DNA from: Nannochloropsis salina CCMP1776
Taxonomy: Eukaryota; Sar; Eustigmatophyceae; Eustigmatales; Monodopsidaceae
Direction: 5' to 3'
Length of the DNA: 64,000 bases
Assembly: GCA_004565275.1 (NCBI GenBank)
Contig: SDOX01000119.1
Coordinates: forward strand, 271,256-335,255
Shown here piece by piece: positions 1-11,652 of the stretch (position 1 is its first letter; every line of letters starts with the position of its first letter). The notes under the pieces were generated by a model. That model worked only from the letters and a program-made list of their open reading frames with translations. It did no database searches and was not told where the DNA came from. The translations under genes and the position numbers were made by a program.

Positions 1-344
1 TGTATCTGCGGCGTAATTTCTTCTTCGACAGCGTAGTATATCATCAGGCGGGCTATCAGTGCCTAAGAGCGCTCCTGGGCGAGGCTGGGAAAGACAGGGT
101 CATGTGGGGCACTGACCATCCGTTCTTCCCCCCGGTGGACGCGGCTGAGGGGGAAGGAAGCCGTCAGAGGCCCTGGCCCTCCGCAATGAAAAATTATGAG
201 ATTTTATGGGAAGAGGGGACGTCTACTGACGAAGTAAAAGAAGGAGCAAAGGAGGAGAAATGGCGGGAAGGGGTGCTTTGGAGAAATGCGAGCAAGCTGC
301 TGTGTATTCCCTCTGCTACCGGAGAGAGGGAGGGAAGGGAGTAG
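1..344 (+). CDS. Amidohydrolase (ACMSD-like), 3' end only
   Basis: This is the last 113 codons of a gene that enters from the left edge, read in the frame beginning at base 3 and stopping at TAG 342-344. The peptide carries NFFFDSVVYH, then DRVMWGTDHPFFPP, then WPSAMKNYEIL and a terminal NASKLL. That order is typical of the C-terminal half of the amidohydrolase-related TIM-barrel family (PF04909) that includes 2-amino-3-carboxymuconate-6-semialdehyde decarboxylase. The Asp in GTDHP matches the conserved metal-site aspartate of that family. The family binds a divalent metal and acts on small carboxylic or aromatic substrates; the substrate here cannot be told from the tail. The acidic insert after the GTDHP motif is not typical. 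The 5' part and any exon boundaries lie outside the window. Confidence 0.7.
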   Translation, partial: YLRRNFFFDSVVYHQAGYQCLRALLGEAGKDRVMWGTDHPFFPPVDAAEGEGSRQRPWPSAMKNYEILWEEGTSTDEVKEGAKEEKWREGVLWRNASKLLCIPSATGEREGRE

Positions 345-862
345 GAGAGGGCCAAGTGATGGAGGCCCCATGCGGAGCTAAGAGACGAATGCCGTGAGCA
401 AGTTGAAGCCAAGATGACGAGAGGGCTGGAATGACAGTGGGAGTGTGACGGCGCGAACGAGTCAAAGCGAATCCAGACTGTGTGGCTGTCGGCAAATTCA
501 AAGAAAAAGCGCGCAAATGGAGATTTTGGAAATGAAGGGGCCGAATCGCAAAATCAGCGAATGCAATTATTGCAATGTACGTATTTATATCCAGCACTGT
601 GCCCTTTATTGGGATACATTCGAGACTGTCATGCTCTACTCCCGATCACACGCATGCTTCCCGTTCGCCTTACCGACCGCTCTTGCCCACCATCATTAGC
701 CCCGGCGAGCCCGAACGGCCACTGAACTGTACAATGCACCAGAAAAAAGGTCCTAGCATAAGCGATAAATCTTAATGAAAAAACGCACCACTCAAGCCTG
801 TGTTGCCGTCCTCCTATGCCTCTCCTCCTACCCCATGACCATGCAGGCCCACCACGACTTAC
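345..862. other. Intergenic; probable last exon of the MED18-like gene
   Basis: No convincing complete gene lies here. The minus-strand gene at 863-1764 ends at a strong splice donor (GTAAGT, bases 857-862), so its final short exon should lie in this stretch. On the minus strand a pyrimidine-rich tract followed by an AG near bases 730-740 could be the acceptor and would add roughly 10-20 codons before a stop. The choice between nearby acceptors cannot be settled by eye. Confidence 0.4.
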
Positions 863-1764
863 CCGCGCAAGACCGCCGCCGCCTCTTTCACAGCCTCTAT
901 ACTCGCCAGCACGCTTCCGTGTGCGCCCACTGGTGCCTCGAGCTCAACAAAGAGCAGATCCATGGCTGCATCGTCTCCCCTCCCCCCCCCCCCGGTCCCC
1001 GACAGCCCCTGCTGTCCTCTTTCTATCCTGAACACCGAGATTCGTACACCCTCTGTCAGCTGGCACCTGATCCCGCGCTTCAAGAGTTCCCTAGACTGCA
1101 CACTACATCCTTGGAAACGAAGAAAAGTCTCAAAGGCCCCTTCTTCTTGGTTACGAGCGACTTCCGCTCGCGCGACTGTCGTGGTTGCTCTTTCCTTTTT
1201 CGCCCCGGCTCCCCTCCCAGCCCAACCGTCCTCCTCCGGCTCTTCACCCGCCACGTCCTCCCCGTAAACAGGCGTCGTAATCCGGTGTCGAATCAGCACC
1301 TCCGCACTAGAACGCACGTCTCTCTCCTCGTACATTAAGACACGCTGGGTCCTCTCCCGCCCCTTCATCCCTCTCCGCCCTCCCAACCCTGCTCCCCCCT
1401 CAAAACCTGTACTGCCTCCGTTTTGTTGCCGATAAGATCCCTTCAAGCGTAAATGCAAGTGCGGACTTTCAGTGCTGCTGCTTACGCGTTCAATATACTC
1501 GTCCCGTAGAGTCACAGCACGCCGCCTTCTATCGATCGAGGCCGGTGCCAGCACCTTTTCTCTGCTTGCCCACGACTCTTGGAGAAGAGGGTCCAGGCAT
1601 GCGGCCCGCAAAAATGAGAGCAGTTTGGGGAGTTCGCTGCGGTGCTGTGAGAATGTGTGATACATGTGGTGATTGAGAAACCCATCGAGGACCATGAGCC
1701 GTGAAAGTGCTGCTCCCTTACTGGAATACATGTGACTTTCACTATTTCCGGGTGAGAGCGGCAT
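863..1764 (-). CDS. MED18: Mediator complex subunit 18-like protein (last exon missing)
   Basis: Exon 1 covers 300 codons from ATG 1764 down to the donor at 862. MED18 belongs to the Mediator head module, which connects transcription factors to RNA polymerase II in the nucleus. The N-terminus (VLDGFLNHHMYHTF, then SELPKLLSFLRAACLDP) and the C-terminal block (FLRFQGCSVQSRELLKRGI, then VRISVFRIERG, then FVELEAPVG and an IEAVKEAAAVLRG helix) follow the order of MED18: a short N-terminal helix, then a split beta-barrel. A Gly/Arg-rich insert between them makes it longer than the roughly 210 residues usual for the family. The reading frame runs into a stop only by reading through the donor, so the true C-terminus is in another exon. 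Identification rests on pattern similarity, not on an invariant motif. Confidence 0.6.
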
Positions 1765-2557
1765 TACGTACCGAAATTCCCTGTATTACGGCACAACGCT
1801 CGTCGCAACTGGCTTCCATAACAAACCCGGCCGATACACGGATAGATAGCGAGCGAGACTGCAGATGGGGTCGAATGGTGGCGAGAGCCGTGACTTTTAC
1901 TCGTCGCAGCTGTAGCAGCAGCAGAATGCGTAGCGCAGCCTACAGCACATGAACATGTTTGATAAATGCTTGATATCTGTATTTGCGCTTTGAAAATAGA
2001 ATAAGACATAAATGCTCAATCTCTCATTAAGTTCAAAGCCTTTTCAACTTTTGCCTTGTGGTAGAATATGATGCGGGGGAAGTGAAGGAGTCCTGGAGCA
2101 TCATTTCTTCATTTGAGGCCCCTGGACGATGGTAGTCATACTTTTCTCTCGGTTGCATGTGTAAAATATAGTACATCGTGGGAGCCCGAAGTATGTTGCA
2201 GGGTTATTTGAAGGACTTGTGGTATAATATCTCTCATTATTTATTATATTAGGATCGGGAGGTTAAGCTGCGGGGATAGCCTGTCAGAGTGCTGTCGAGC
2301 CTTAATTCCAAATAGAGTGACTATGACGATAGAGGAGCTCGTTCAGGCAACTTTATATTCGTGTTTCTCATGTGCTATTACAACACCTGGTGCCGCGACG
2401 CACGGCGTTTCCCGGCCAAGGAGGATCGCCAAGACTGAGAGGACGAGAAGGGGCAAGAGGCGGCGAGCAAGCACAGGAGTCCGCACTTCACCCTGCCTCC
2501 GAAAACTAATCGCAGGCCATATATGTCATACCCATAGGCCCAAACGTCACCAAACCA
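1765..2557. other. Intergenic, divergent promoter region
   Basis: About 790 bases between the divergently transcribed MED18-like gene and HUS1. The centre (about 1950-2310) is AT-rich and has no open frame of note. A short open frame at 2317-2610 has no recognisable features and overlaps the HUS1 start, so I do not call it. Confidence 0.5.
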
Positions 2558-4097
2558 ATGAAGTTTCGAGCGGGTTTGGCAGCCAAAGATCTCGGCATTT
2601 TGAACGGTAAGGCTGTCACACTCCCTGCAACTCCCACCTCCTCATCTCTTACCATCATCGGCCTCTCTCCAATCAGGCGTGGCGCAGTGCTTCGAAAGAT
2701 TCGGCCCATCGTGCCTGATTTACCTGTCAGAGCGGTCTATAAGGTTTGCATCCCCTAAACTGGGCAGCGATGAGGTCCGTGCCTTCAGCGAGATTCAACA
2801 GGTTCGTTTTTAATTGAGGGGTTAGGCTTCGAGACGTTGTGGCAGAGCATATGTAACAGACTACCGCGAAATAAAGAAACATATTTTTCTACTTTAATTC
2901 CTGATGATGCTATTCATTGTCTTCTTCGTCGCCACTCGGCTTTCATTTTCATTCCACTACAGGAGAAGGTCTTCTCGGAGTACCGGATTGCCTCTCTGGC
3001 CAACAACTCTATTCTCTTCGAAATCGGACTTTCAAACCTGATAAAGGCATTTTCCTCTGCCAAAACCGCACATTTCGTCAGAATAAAGCTGGCTAAACGT
3101 GCTGGTCAGCCGTGCATTTGCTTGGAGGCGCGGGTGCGTCTCGGGCGTAACTTGGGAGGGAAAAGGAGCCTGTCAATGCTTGCCAAGAGGCGTGACGAGG
3201 AGGAGGAGGGACTAATGACATGAAAGACGGTTCCGTGCACGAACTAAAAGGTCCTCCTGCATGATTTCCTTGCCCCAGGCCCTGGACATGGAACTCCTCC
3301 ACGAGGTCCCCATTAGAGTCATGCGCGCAGCCGACATCCAGTACTACATGCCGCCCGACGTGGCGATGCCACGCGTCCAGCTCGAGCTGCCGTACAACCG
3401 TTCCATGCGCACGGTCTTGGAGGTGGGAAGAAAGTCGGGAAGTCATAACGCGTGTGTTCGCATCGCAGGGAACGGGTGGCGTCCTTACGGTGGGCTCGAT
3501 CGCTCTTTGGAGTGCCTATTTCGAAGAGCCGCTCCGTTTTGTGAGCCCTATGGTCCGCTTCTTATGACTGAATCCTGCCTACTTTCTCCTTCTATCTCTC
3601 GTCTATCTTCATGCTCTACTCAGCGCTTCAAGATCATGGATCGCTTCTGCTTCGTAGACGGGGACATGAGCGGGGCATTAAGGTTGCGTCTGCAGAACGA
3701 TCGGTGCCACGTGCAGACCTTTTACAGGTACTTCAAGGGGAATACTGGCAAAAGGGGGGGGGCTGCTTTCAAAAACCATTTCCCTGTGCAGTCCTTCACT
3801 CACACTTTTAATCGCCGACTTTATTTTCTTACATGCTCCAACAGCAATCTAATACCGCGGTATGTGGAAGGAATGACGGACGGCGACGAGGACATGAGGC
3901 GCACAGAGGAAGGAGGTTCGGCCTGCTGCTCTATCAAGCTTGACTCGCGCAAGTTTTTGTCGGCATTGCATTTCATGACGATGAAATACGACTCCGCCAT
4001 TTGTTGCATGATTGAGGAGAGTTGCTTAGTCCTGCATGTGACGCTAGCGGGCCATGTCGGGACCCTTACCTTGTACTTGCCCATGTACTTGGTCTGA
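2558..4097 (+). CDS. HUS1: HUS1 checkpoint clamp subunit, six exons
   Basis: The inferred exons are 2558-2606, 2677-2801, 2963-3133, 3279-3422, 3624-3727 and 3845-4097. They join in frame into 281 residues, against about 280 for animal HUS1. HUS1 forms the ring-shaped 9-1-1 DNA-damage clamp with RAD9 and RAD1 in the nucleus. The N-terminus MKFRAGLAAKDLGILNG matches the family start MKFRA; exon 3 gives FSEYRIASLANNSILFEIGL and LIKAFSSAKTAHFVRIKLAK, exon 4 gives LLHEVPIRVM and IQYYMPPD, and exon 6 starts with the NLIPRYVEG segment. All introns are GT-AG, and phases 1, 0, 0, 0 and 2 are consistent at every junction. The matching length and colinearity make this a secure call. Confidence 0.92.
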
Positions 4098-4742
4098 AAT
4101 GAAGAGAAAATATCGCGACGGCTGTAAATGTAGTGGTTCATGAAGATCAAGTGTATATAAGAAGATTATGGGGACACATATGTATCAAAAAGAAAGAAAG
4201 TACGGTTGCGTCCAAATTGCCAGAGAAGAAGACAAGATGATTTTTTGTCGTACTCTGGTGTCTTTGCGGCTCTCTCCGGCGGAAATAAGTGAAGACCCAT
4301 GTGAGTCAAGCAGAGAACATGTATGCTTGCGGTCTTCATTGCCTCCGAATAAAAAGACTTTCATGTCTTACTCAAGTGCCTCTGCGGCCTCCCCTCCCTC
4401 CGGCCTTGAAGCTTCGGCGAGCGCCCAGGAGGCCGTCGCGCCCGCCTGTTCAAATTTATTCTAAAGAAGACACGGGGACATCATTGCGCGCATGATGGAG
4501 TCCTGCACCATGCTGCCAACGTCGCAGAGCGGACAATTTTTCCCCACGAACGTCAGTTTCTTCTACGCTTCACAACTTGGTGGGCAGCATGCTTTTCACC
4601 CCTCGGCGATAGTGACGAGTGCTTCTGCCTTCATCTGCACTCTGCCTTTGATGCCTTGTGGTGTCTGGTGTATGGCTTTTCGTCGCCTTTGACGGTTTCC
4701 CCGCGTCCTGATTTTATGCCTATTCATACATTGTAACAGAAA
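4098..4742. other. Intergenic between HUS1 and the ABCG gene
   Basis: Contains the HUS1 3' region and the promoter of the downstream transporter, both on the plus strand. Short open frames at 4168-4464 and 4492-4692 show no family signature and are not called. An AATAAA-like element (GAATAAAAAG, near 4348) could serve polyadenylation. Confidence 0.5.
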
Positions 4743-7700
4743 ATGGAGCCAGGATTGCGGCAGGATTACCAGCGCTTGCGAATCAAGTCACCAGCCGAGA
4801 GGGGAGAGGGGTCTTGGTCACAGACAGGGGTCACAGTCTCGGCAACCCACGTCAGCTATGCGGTACCACTGCCCACTCGGCGGGAGAGGAAGCTGAGGAA
4901 CAAGGATGGGAAGTTTTTGCTTCGCGACGTGTCGATGCGCGTGCAACCAGGTGAGCTTTGTTATCTGATGGGGCCCTCCGGCGCCGGGAAGACAACCTTG
5001 CTCGAGGTTTTAGCCGGGCGTCTGCGATTGGGGACTCTGCGCGGACAGGTCACCTTCAACAGCCAGCCCCGGAACAGCACATTTTGGCGTGAAAGTTCTT
5101 ACGTGAAGCAAGACGACCTGCACATCGCTCAGTTGACCGTGCAAGAAACTTTACACTTCGCGGCCCGCTTGAGGATGAGTGGCAAAATTTTCACCCAGGC
5201 CGAGCGCGACAGCCGCGTGGGTGCAGTGGCCGAACTACTGGGACTTGACGTGTGTCTACACAGCATTTGTGGCGACGCTCTCAACCGAGGCATTTCAGGG
5301 GGGCAGCTGAAGCGCCTCAGCATCGGCGTGGAGATCATGACCATGCCTAGCCTCATCTTCCTGGACGAGCCGACCAGTGGGCTCGACTCCGTGATCGCGC
5401 ACGAAGGTAAGAACAGTGGCGGCCCAGGCTGTGTGCTTTCTGGTGTTTGCTGCGTCACATCTCTCGGTCAAAGAGCTGTACTGACCGCAAGGCGCTCCCC
5501 ATCCCTCTGGTTTTCCGCTAGTCATGTCCTTCGTCCACAAATTGGCCAAGCAACGCCGCACAGTCATTGCCACCATCCATCAGCCCTCTCCCGACACCTT
5601 TGCCTTGGCGACGACGGTCGTCCTGCTTTCGGGAGGACGTCTATGCTACTGCGGGCCCTCCCCTGAGGTAACGGAGTACTTTCAAGGCCTCGGCTTCGCC
5701 GCGGAGGGCTTCTCCAACCCCGCCGACTTTGCCCTCTCGGTCGTCGGGGGCTCACTGGGAACCCGTCTGGTGCATGTGCCGGGGGGTGGCGGCCAGGAAG
5801 ACGGCAAAGCGGACGGCAGCGGCGGGACCGGGGGCAGCCTGCTCGGTAGCTACGGGGGGGGCAGTCGGCCCTTGACGCCCAGGGAGTTGGCGGGGCGTTT
5901 CCAGGCATCGCCCGCATTCAGGTGCATCACAGTGACCGGTAGCACATCGACTGCAACGAAGGTTGCCTCCGTGCATGCTGTCGGACCTGGGCTCGCGCCT
6001 GTCGTCGATCCCTCCGCCGCCAAGAGGGAACGCCGGCAGCCCACCTCCTTCCCCACCGGCCTCGGGAACCAGTGCCGGGTCCTGCTTGAACGTAGCTGGC
6101 TAACGCAGACTCGGCAGCTGGGTTTTATTCGGGCACAAATCGCCAAAAACCTGATCGTGGCCTCCGTCTGCGGGGCGGTCTTTTACGGGCAGGGCGCCGT
6201 GCCTCCGCCCTCGGACCAATTCAACCAGGAGAGTTTCAACGTCTCCTCCATCTTGTTCTTCGCCATGCTGTACACTATCGTCGGAAATCTCCAGGCTATC
6301 CCCCAGCTCTTCACACAGCGAGTACTGTACGTTCGCGAGCGTTCTGCTTTCCTCTACTCGACCTTCGCATACTGGTTAGCGAACGCCCTCGTAAACCTCC
6401 CGCTCGTGCTCTTGTGCCACGTCATCTTCCTGAACGTCGCCTACCTTCTCGTCCAGCTTGATCGTTCCCCGTCCGTGTTCTGCTACACACAATTCGTGAC
6501 GATGCTCAATAACGTCGTCGCTTTCACTTTCGCACAATTTTTGGCCGCCTCAGCCCCATCCGCGCAAGTAGCATTGGCCATCTTTCCCGTGACTTTCCTA
6601 TTCTTGACCTCGTTTGCAGGCTTTACTGTGCCCCTGCAGGACCTTCCATCAGGCTGGATCTGGGCGTCCTATATTTCCTATCCCCGTTGGTGCTACGAGG
6701 GTATCGTGGCCAGCCAGTTTTCGGTTCGGATCGATGGGGCCTCGACGATGGAGTACTACGGGTTTGGAGGCTGGGAGCCGGGAAAGAGCTTTTACATCCT
6801 CTTCATCTTCCTATTCCTCTTCAATGGCTTGGTCTACTGGGGCCTGCTGCCGCGGAGGTCGCGGCTAGTCGACATGGAGGACAGAGAGGGAGAGATGGGA
6901 GAAAAAGGGGAGAAGAAGGGTGCAACAACCTGCGACACGAAGGGGCTCCGAGCGCCTCTCTTGATGGACGATATGTGTCGCTCATCCATGGCTATGGAAG
7001 GTGGCTTTCGCGATGAGGATGAGGAGGAGGGTATGGGTAAGGGAGGGAGGGATGGACTGCAAGGTGCTTTTCCTCTGCATAGCAGCATGGCCGACGTGGC
7101 CGGCGGGCCGGATGGAGGGCCTCTTTCGTCCCCCGCAGGTCCGAGCAAGGGTTTGAAACAGAAATTGCTGGCCGCGGACGACAAGGATTTGGACATACCC
7201 CGCGTGCTTTTGGAGTCCTTGACCGGAACTAGCGACACTGCCTTCATTGACTCCCGCCTGAATTGCGGGGGAGCGCGGACGAGCAACGAAAGCGGTCGCG
7301 GTGGGCATGACAGTTTCTTGTCCCACTTACAACAGGAGAAGAGAGAGAAGGGAAGCGCGCTAGATGTCAAAGATTTTGAAATGCGCTCATCAAACATCCC
7401 GAGGAGTGGAGGCATCCGCCTTCGATTTCGGAACCTGACATACTCGCTTGGCTCCCGCGGCTGGCATGGACAACGGAAAAGCGAGTCCCGCGCCGGCAAC
7501 GTCCCTGTCGCCACCCCCTTAACGAAAGATGCAACCGGGACCAAAAAACATCTGTTGAGAAACGCAAGCGGGCGCGTCAATCCCGGGGAAATGTGCGCAC
7601 TCATGGGTGGGTCCGGGGCGGGGAAGACAACCTTGCTCGACGTGCTGGCAGGGCGGAAGACGGCGGGGCTCATTGAGGGTGAGGTGTTCTTCAACGGAAA

Positions 7701-9339
7701 AGCCGGCGTGCCATCTCCCAAGCTTTGCTCATACGTCACTCAAGATAACGTGCACATCGGTTGCTTTACCGTCCGAGAGACACTACACTTTGCCGCTTTG
7801 CTCCGGATTAAGGAAGGGGTGAGGCCAGCGCAGCGAGAGAAGATGGTGGATGATGTCTTAGGAATGCTCGGACTGGACTCCGTGGCGGATGTAATGGTGG
7901 GAGATTCCTTGCGAAAAGGCATCTCTGGGGGACAAGCCCGTCGTTTGACAATTGGGGTAGAAATAATCAATTTGCCGGGAATGATTTTTTTGGATGAGCC
8001 CACCACTGGCCTCGACTCCAATATTTCATACGAAGTCATGGCCGCAGTTCGAAATTTGGCGAACCAAAATAGAACGGTTTGTTGCACTATACACCAGCCA
8101 TCTATTGAGGTATTTGCGCTTTTTGACAAATTGATCCTCATGTCTAAGGGGGAGCAGGTTTATTTCGGGGCCACCCACGAAGCAGTGAAGTACTTCTCGT
8201 CGCCGGCTCTCGACTTCGCGTTCAGCAAGGGCGTGAACCCTGCCGAGTTCGTTATGAGCGCCTCATCAGGTAGTATTCTGACGCGAGGAGGGCTAAAGAG
8301 GGATGTGCACGAGCTATCCGCTCTCTACAGGGCCTCGGATCTTTTCATGCAGTTCAATGACGATTTTGATGCGGCCGTCTTGACAGCACCTGGCGGACTC
8401 TGTCCCGGCCTCAATTTAACATATGGATCGGCATTGGCGGCGGAGAAAGATCTCACTTCTGTGCCCGAAATGTCAGCGCTAGAGAATCGCCTCTTTTTCA
8501 GAGACATGTTGCAAATAAACAAGATCTTGATCCGTCGACAGTTCTTGAAGATGCGGCGGAACCGACGACTTGTGGTTGTGGGCTTGATTCGCCACGTGCT
8601 TGTTGCCTTGTTCTACGGCTCGCTGTACTGGCAAGTCGCACCTACGGCAATTCAGTCTCGACTTTCATTGCTCTTCTTCGCAATCATGTTTGTAATGCTT
8701 GGAAACCAACAAAGCATTCCTGCCGTCTACGAAGACCGCCTGCTCTACTACCGGGAGAAAGGCGCTCACGTCTACGGACCTTATTCCTATTGGATGACAT
8801 GTGCTGCGTCCTTTATACCGCAGATCATCCTTAATACGTTGCTGTATAGCGGCATTATGTACCCAATGGCTGGGCTACACAGCAATTTTGCCTGCTTTGG
8901 GTACTTTTACTTGGTGACCATGCTGTGCTCGCTCTGTGCCCTCTTCTTCTGCCAGCTTCTATCGATAACGCTTCCCAATCCGCAAACGGCAGTCGCTGTC
9001 TTCCCCGCTTCTCTCTTCATATTTGTACTTTTCGCTGGGTTCATCGTCCGACTTCCGTCCCTTCCTTCATGGATAGGCGCTTGGTGCCCCGACGCAAGCT
9101 TTGCACGCTGGGCTTTCCAAGGTTTGGTGATAAATGAACTGGACGGTAACGCCCGGGTATCTTACAAAGACCTTCCCGCCGTCTACTATAGCCCAGATCC
9201 ATATCAAACTATGGTGTCTAATCTTGGTTTTCAGGGATATTCGAAATGGTTCACCGTTCCAATCCTTTTGTTAAATGTGGTCTTCTTTCGAGGGTTAACG
9301 TATTTGAGTTTGATTTTCATAAATCATGAGAGTAGGTGA
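4743..9339 (+). CDS. Full-size ABCG transporter (NBD1-TMD1-NBD2-TMD2)
   Basis: Exons 4743-5406 and 5522-9339 join in phase (the valine codon is split) into 1493 residues. NBD1 has Walker A GPSGAGKTT near residue 77, signature GISGGQ near 184 and Walker B LIFLDEPTSGLDS near 205. TMD1 spans about 425-668. A charged and Gly-rich linker of about 180 residues follows. NBD2 has GGSGAGKTT near 917, GISGGQ near 1023 and MIFLDEPTTGLDS near 1044, and TMD2 spans about 1222-1492. The nucleotide domain precedes the membrane domain in each half, which is diagnostic of the ABCG/PDR class of ATP-driven exporters of lipids, sterols or xenobiotics. Both ATP sites keep their catalytic residues, unlike fungal PDR pumps, which have one degenerate site. 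The conserved RER element (YVRERSAF and YYREKGAH) occurs in both membrane halves. The substrate is unknown. Confidence 0.93.
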
Positions 9340-9756
9340 AATATTACGGACAACCTTGAAGACCTCTTACTAGCGTGAGGATTTGACGCTTTCATTGCTC
9401 ATTTCACAAGCCAAAAAAGCATTAAAATGTGTTAAGTTCGATCGTGTCGTACAGCTCCATTCCTTGTAAGGTTGGGCGAGAGACGCAGCATTTGTAGAAG
9501 CAATTGTCGTGTACGAACGTGCTGTAAGTATTACTTTCATCCAATTTCAATCCCTCATCTAGGTTTTCGAGGTTCTAGAAGCTACTGTACTTTGACATCA
9601 GCTTTTAAATTGACATATTTGATTTCCGTAATATCGTGTACATTTTTCCCCCCAGACAGATGCTGCTGGCAGAGCAGCTCGTGTATTACAATCGTGTGAT
9701 CGCCTCGTAACCGATCGCACTTTCATGTACACCGTTCAGTTGATTGATACAGACTT
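9340..9756. other. Convergent 3' intergenic region
   Basis: The AT-rich gap between the ABCG stop (plus) and the stop of the DysF-domain gene (minus). It probably holds both 3' untranslated regions. No gene is visible. Confidence 0.5.
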
Positions 9757-11652
9757 TCATTGGTACCGGTTCTGCTCTACATGCAAATTATGCTCCGTCT
9801 GACGCTGCTGATCACGTTCCTGACGACGACGCTTCAGTGAACTGTGTGACAATCTGGTCGGGGGAAGCTTGAGGAAGAAAGGGCTGATAGACATGATGAG
9901 TGATGCCCCTAGTCCCCCGCGGAAGAAATTCATGCTATATCCTATTCCAGCATGTTTTTTGGAGACCCATGTTTTAAAACGCCGACCATCTCTCTTCCTG
10001 CTTGAAAAAGCGTGGTTCTCGGTGGAATTAACGGTGCTTGGTTGTTGGGTAGAGGATATGATTCCGGCCGCACTTTCTCGATGGTTAAAAAATCGATAAG
10101 ACAAGTGTGATGCCTTAACGACCCCCCAAACATAAGTCATAAGCCATAGGATGCTCTCGATTAGGTGAGCCACAAGTTGCTTTCCCGGAAGAAAGAAGAG
10201 CCATGGAGTTACTCGAAAATGAGGACCTGCTGCCCGCGTATAGCGACAGCTCACACTGAAACCCACCCGCTCCACACTAGCCCGCTTCTTAAGCTTCGGG
10301 CGGCTGTGTGTCACTACCATAGCTGGAGCGAAGGCAGAGGCAGAGGGAGGTCCGGAGCCTGCCGACGTGTCGGATGTGGAGCTTTCTCCAAAGGTGCCGC
10401 CTCCATAGTGGTCTACAGAACAATTTCTTTGATCCTCTGTCATTATTTTCGTATAGCTCTGATGCATTCCAGTCGAGGAAAGAACCATGGACGCCTGCGG
10501 ACCAAGCGGCAGGACAGGAAGAAAATGCGCCAGGAACCGGTAGACCAAATCAGCCGGGTAACTAACACTAATCCAGCCGGACACGCAAAAGGGAAAAAAC
10601 ATACCCAAGCATGAATTGATTGTAGGCAGGAAGTCGATGCGCTCCCACATCAAAAAATTAGGGGTTAAGGGAATTCCAAAGCCACAGCCGATGTCTCGAT
10701 GTAGTAAGGACTTCGTAAGCGTTACGGCAAATCCTTTGAATTGGTATTCCTCTCGAAGGCGATTAAGAAAGCCGCGGCATGTACTCAACGCCGACAGGAT
10801 ACTTTTGACATCGCGATTATATTCGTTATTGGGCAGATCGGCTATAGCAAGCAAATCTAGTCCGCTGGATGTAAAACTGATGGGATCGCCATTTTTATCA
10901 CTGGCGTACACTTTCCCCAAAATTCCATCCCCTTGCTCCCCTTCTTCTACTGACAACGGTAATAGTATATCACGCAATTGTTGGCTATCGTCGAGGTGCT
11001 TGGCATGGGTCGAACGCATCAGTCGCACCCACCGCCGTCGCCGGAAGCGGTCGCTGAACGACTGCTTGCGATGGACACGATTCTGCTTGTTGAAGCTCTG
11101 AAAGTGGTCAGCATAGCACCATCCAGCTCGATCAGTATTATTATCCCGCGCTATTTTCCAATCCAAAGACGCCCACTGGAACCCGTCGGGTAGCTGAGCT
11201 TCTTGTGGAGGAAGAGATTTCCCGCCGTCAGCGTACGTCCATGTTCGAAACCGACCGCCTTCGCCTGGGCCCCGCCACCCACGGCCAAACTCCCACTTTT
11301 CATTTTCATAGATTTGCACCAGACGATGCTGGGTTGAGAAGCGGGGAGAGGAAGTAACAGTGCTAGACGTGGAAGAGGGGAGCGCTGAAACGCCGTCAAG
11401 AGAGCCTGTGTTACGTGCAAGAGCTTCGGCTGTACCATTTGTAGACCGTTCGACTCTGTCCGGTGTTGACGTGGAGGAGGAAAGAAGTAACCCCGATAAT
11501 GATGCGCTGGATTTTGTAAGGCTTAAAAGGCTGAGAGCGGTCAGCAGGATTGGCATTATCCTCCGAGGTGTGGTTCTACTGAGAGATGTTGAGGTGACCT
11601 TCCTTCTTGTTGTGCTACTCCAGCCACATTGTACAGAAGGATTGGCCTCCAT
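9757..11652 (-). CDS. DysF-domain membrane protein
   Basis: A single 631-codon frame. Residues about 112-215 contain YENEKWEFGRGW, then FRTWTYADGG, FQWASLDWKIARDNNTDRAGWCYADHF and the terminal arginine block FRRRRWVRLM. This is the DysF architecture (DysFN then DysFC) seen in dysferlins, yeast peroxins Pex30-32 and TECPR1, built on stacked Trp/Arg pairs. The C-terminal half has hydrophobic segments (around the stretches GMFFPFCVSGWISV and HLIESILWLMTYVWGVV) and a positively charged tail, so it is probably anchored in an internal membrane. DysF proteins act in membrane repair, peroxisome contact-site organisation or autophagosome maturation; which applies here is not visible. No C2 or beta-propeller domain is present, so it resembles the peroxin type more than dysferlin or TECPR1. 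Confidence 0.7.
   Translation of the reverse strand: MEANPSVQCGWSSTTRRKVTSTSLSRTTPRRIMPILLTALSLLSLTKSSASLSGLLLSSSTSTPDRVERSTNGTAEALARNTGSLDGVSALPSSTSSTVTSSPRFSTQHRLVQIYENEKWEFGRGWRGPGEGGRFRTWTYADGGKSLPPQEAQLPDGFQWASLDWKIARDNNTDRAGWCYADHFQSFNKQNRVHRKQSFSDRFRRRRWVRLMRSTHAKHLDDSQQLRDILLPLSVEEGEQGDGILGKVYASDKNGDPISFTSSGLDLLAIADLPNNEYNRDVKSILSALSTCRGFLNRLREEYQFKGFAVTLTKSLLHRDIGCGFGIPLTPNFLMWERIDFLPTINSCLGMFFPFCVSGWISVSYPADLVYRFLAHFLPVLPLGPQASMVLSSTGMHQSYTKIMTEDQRNCSVDHYGGGTFGESSTSDTSAGSGPPSASAFAPAMVVTHSRPKLKKRASVERVGFSVSCRYTRAAGPHFRVTPWLFFLPGKQLVAHLIESILWLMTYVWGVVKASHLSYRFFNHRESAAGIISSTQQPSTVNSTENHAFSSRKRDGRRFKTWVSKKHAGIGYSMNFFRGGLGASLIMSISPFFLKLPPTRLSHSSLKRRRQERDQQRQTEHNLHVEQNRYQ

Noticed and set aside
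775-1338. 187-codon plus-strand frame starting MKKRTTQACVAVLLCLSSYP, which resembles a secreted protein
   Set aside because: It is antisense to the MED18-like exon and its signal-like start overlaps the splice region; the composition after residue 30 is unlike a mature protein.
6834-7739. 301-codon minus-strand open frame
   Set aside because: Antisense to the linker and NBD2 of the first ABCG transporter; no domain is seen.
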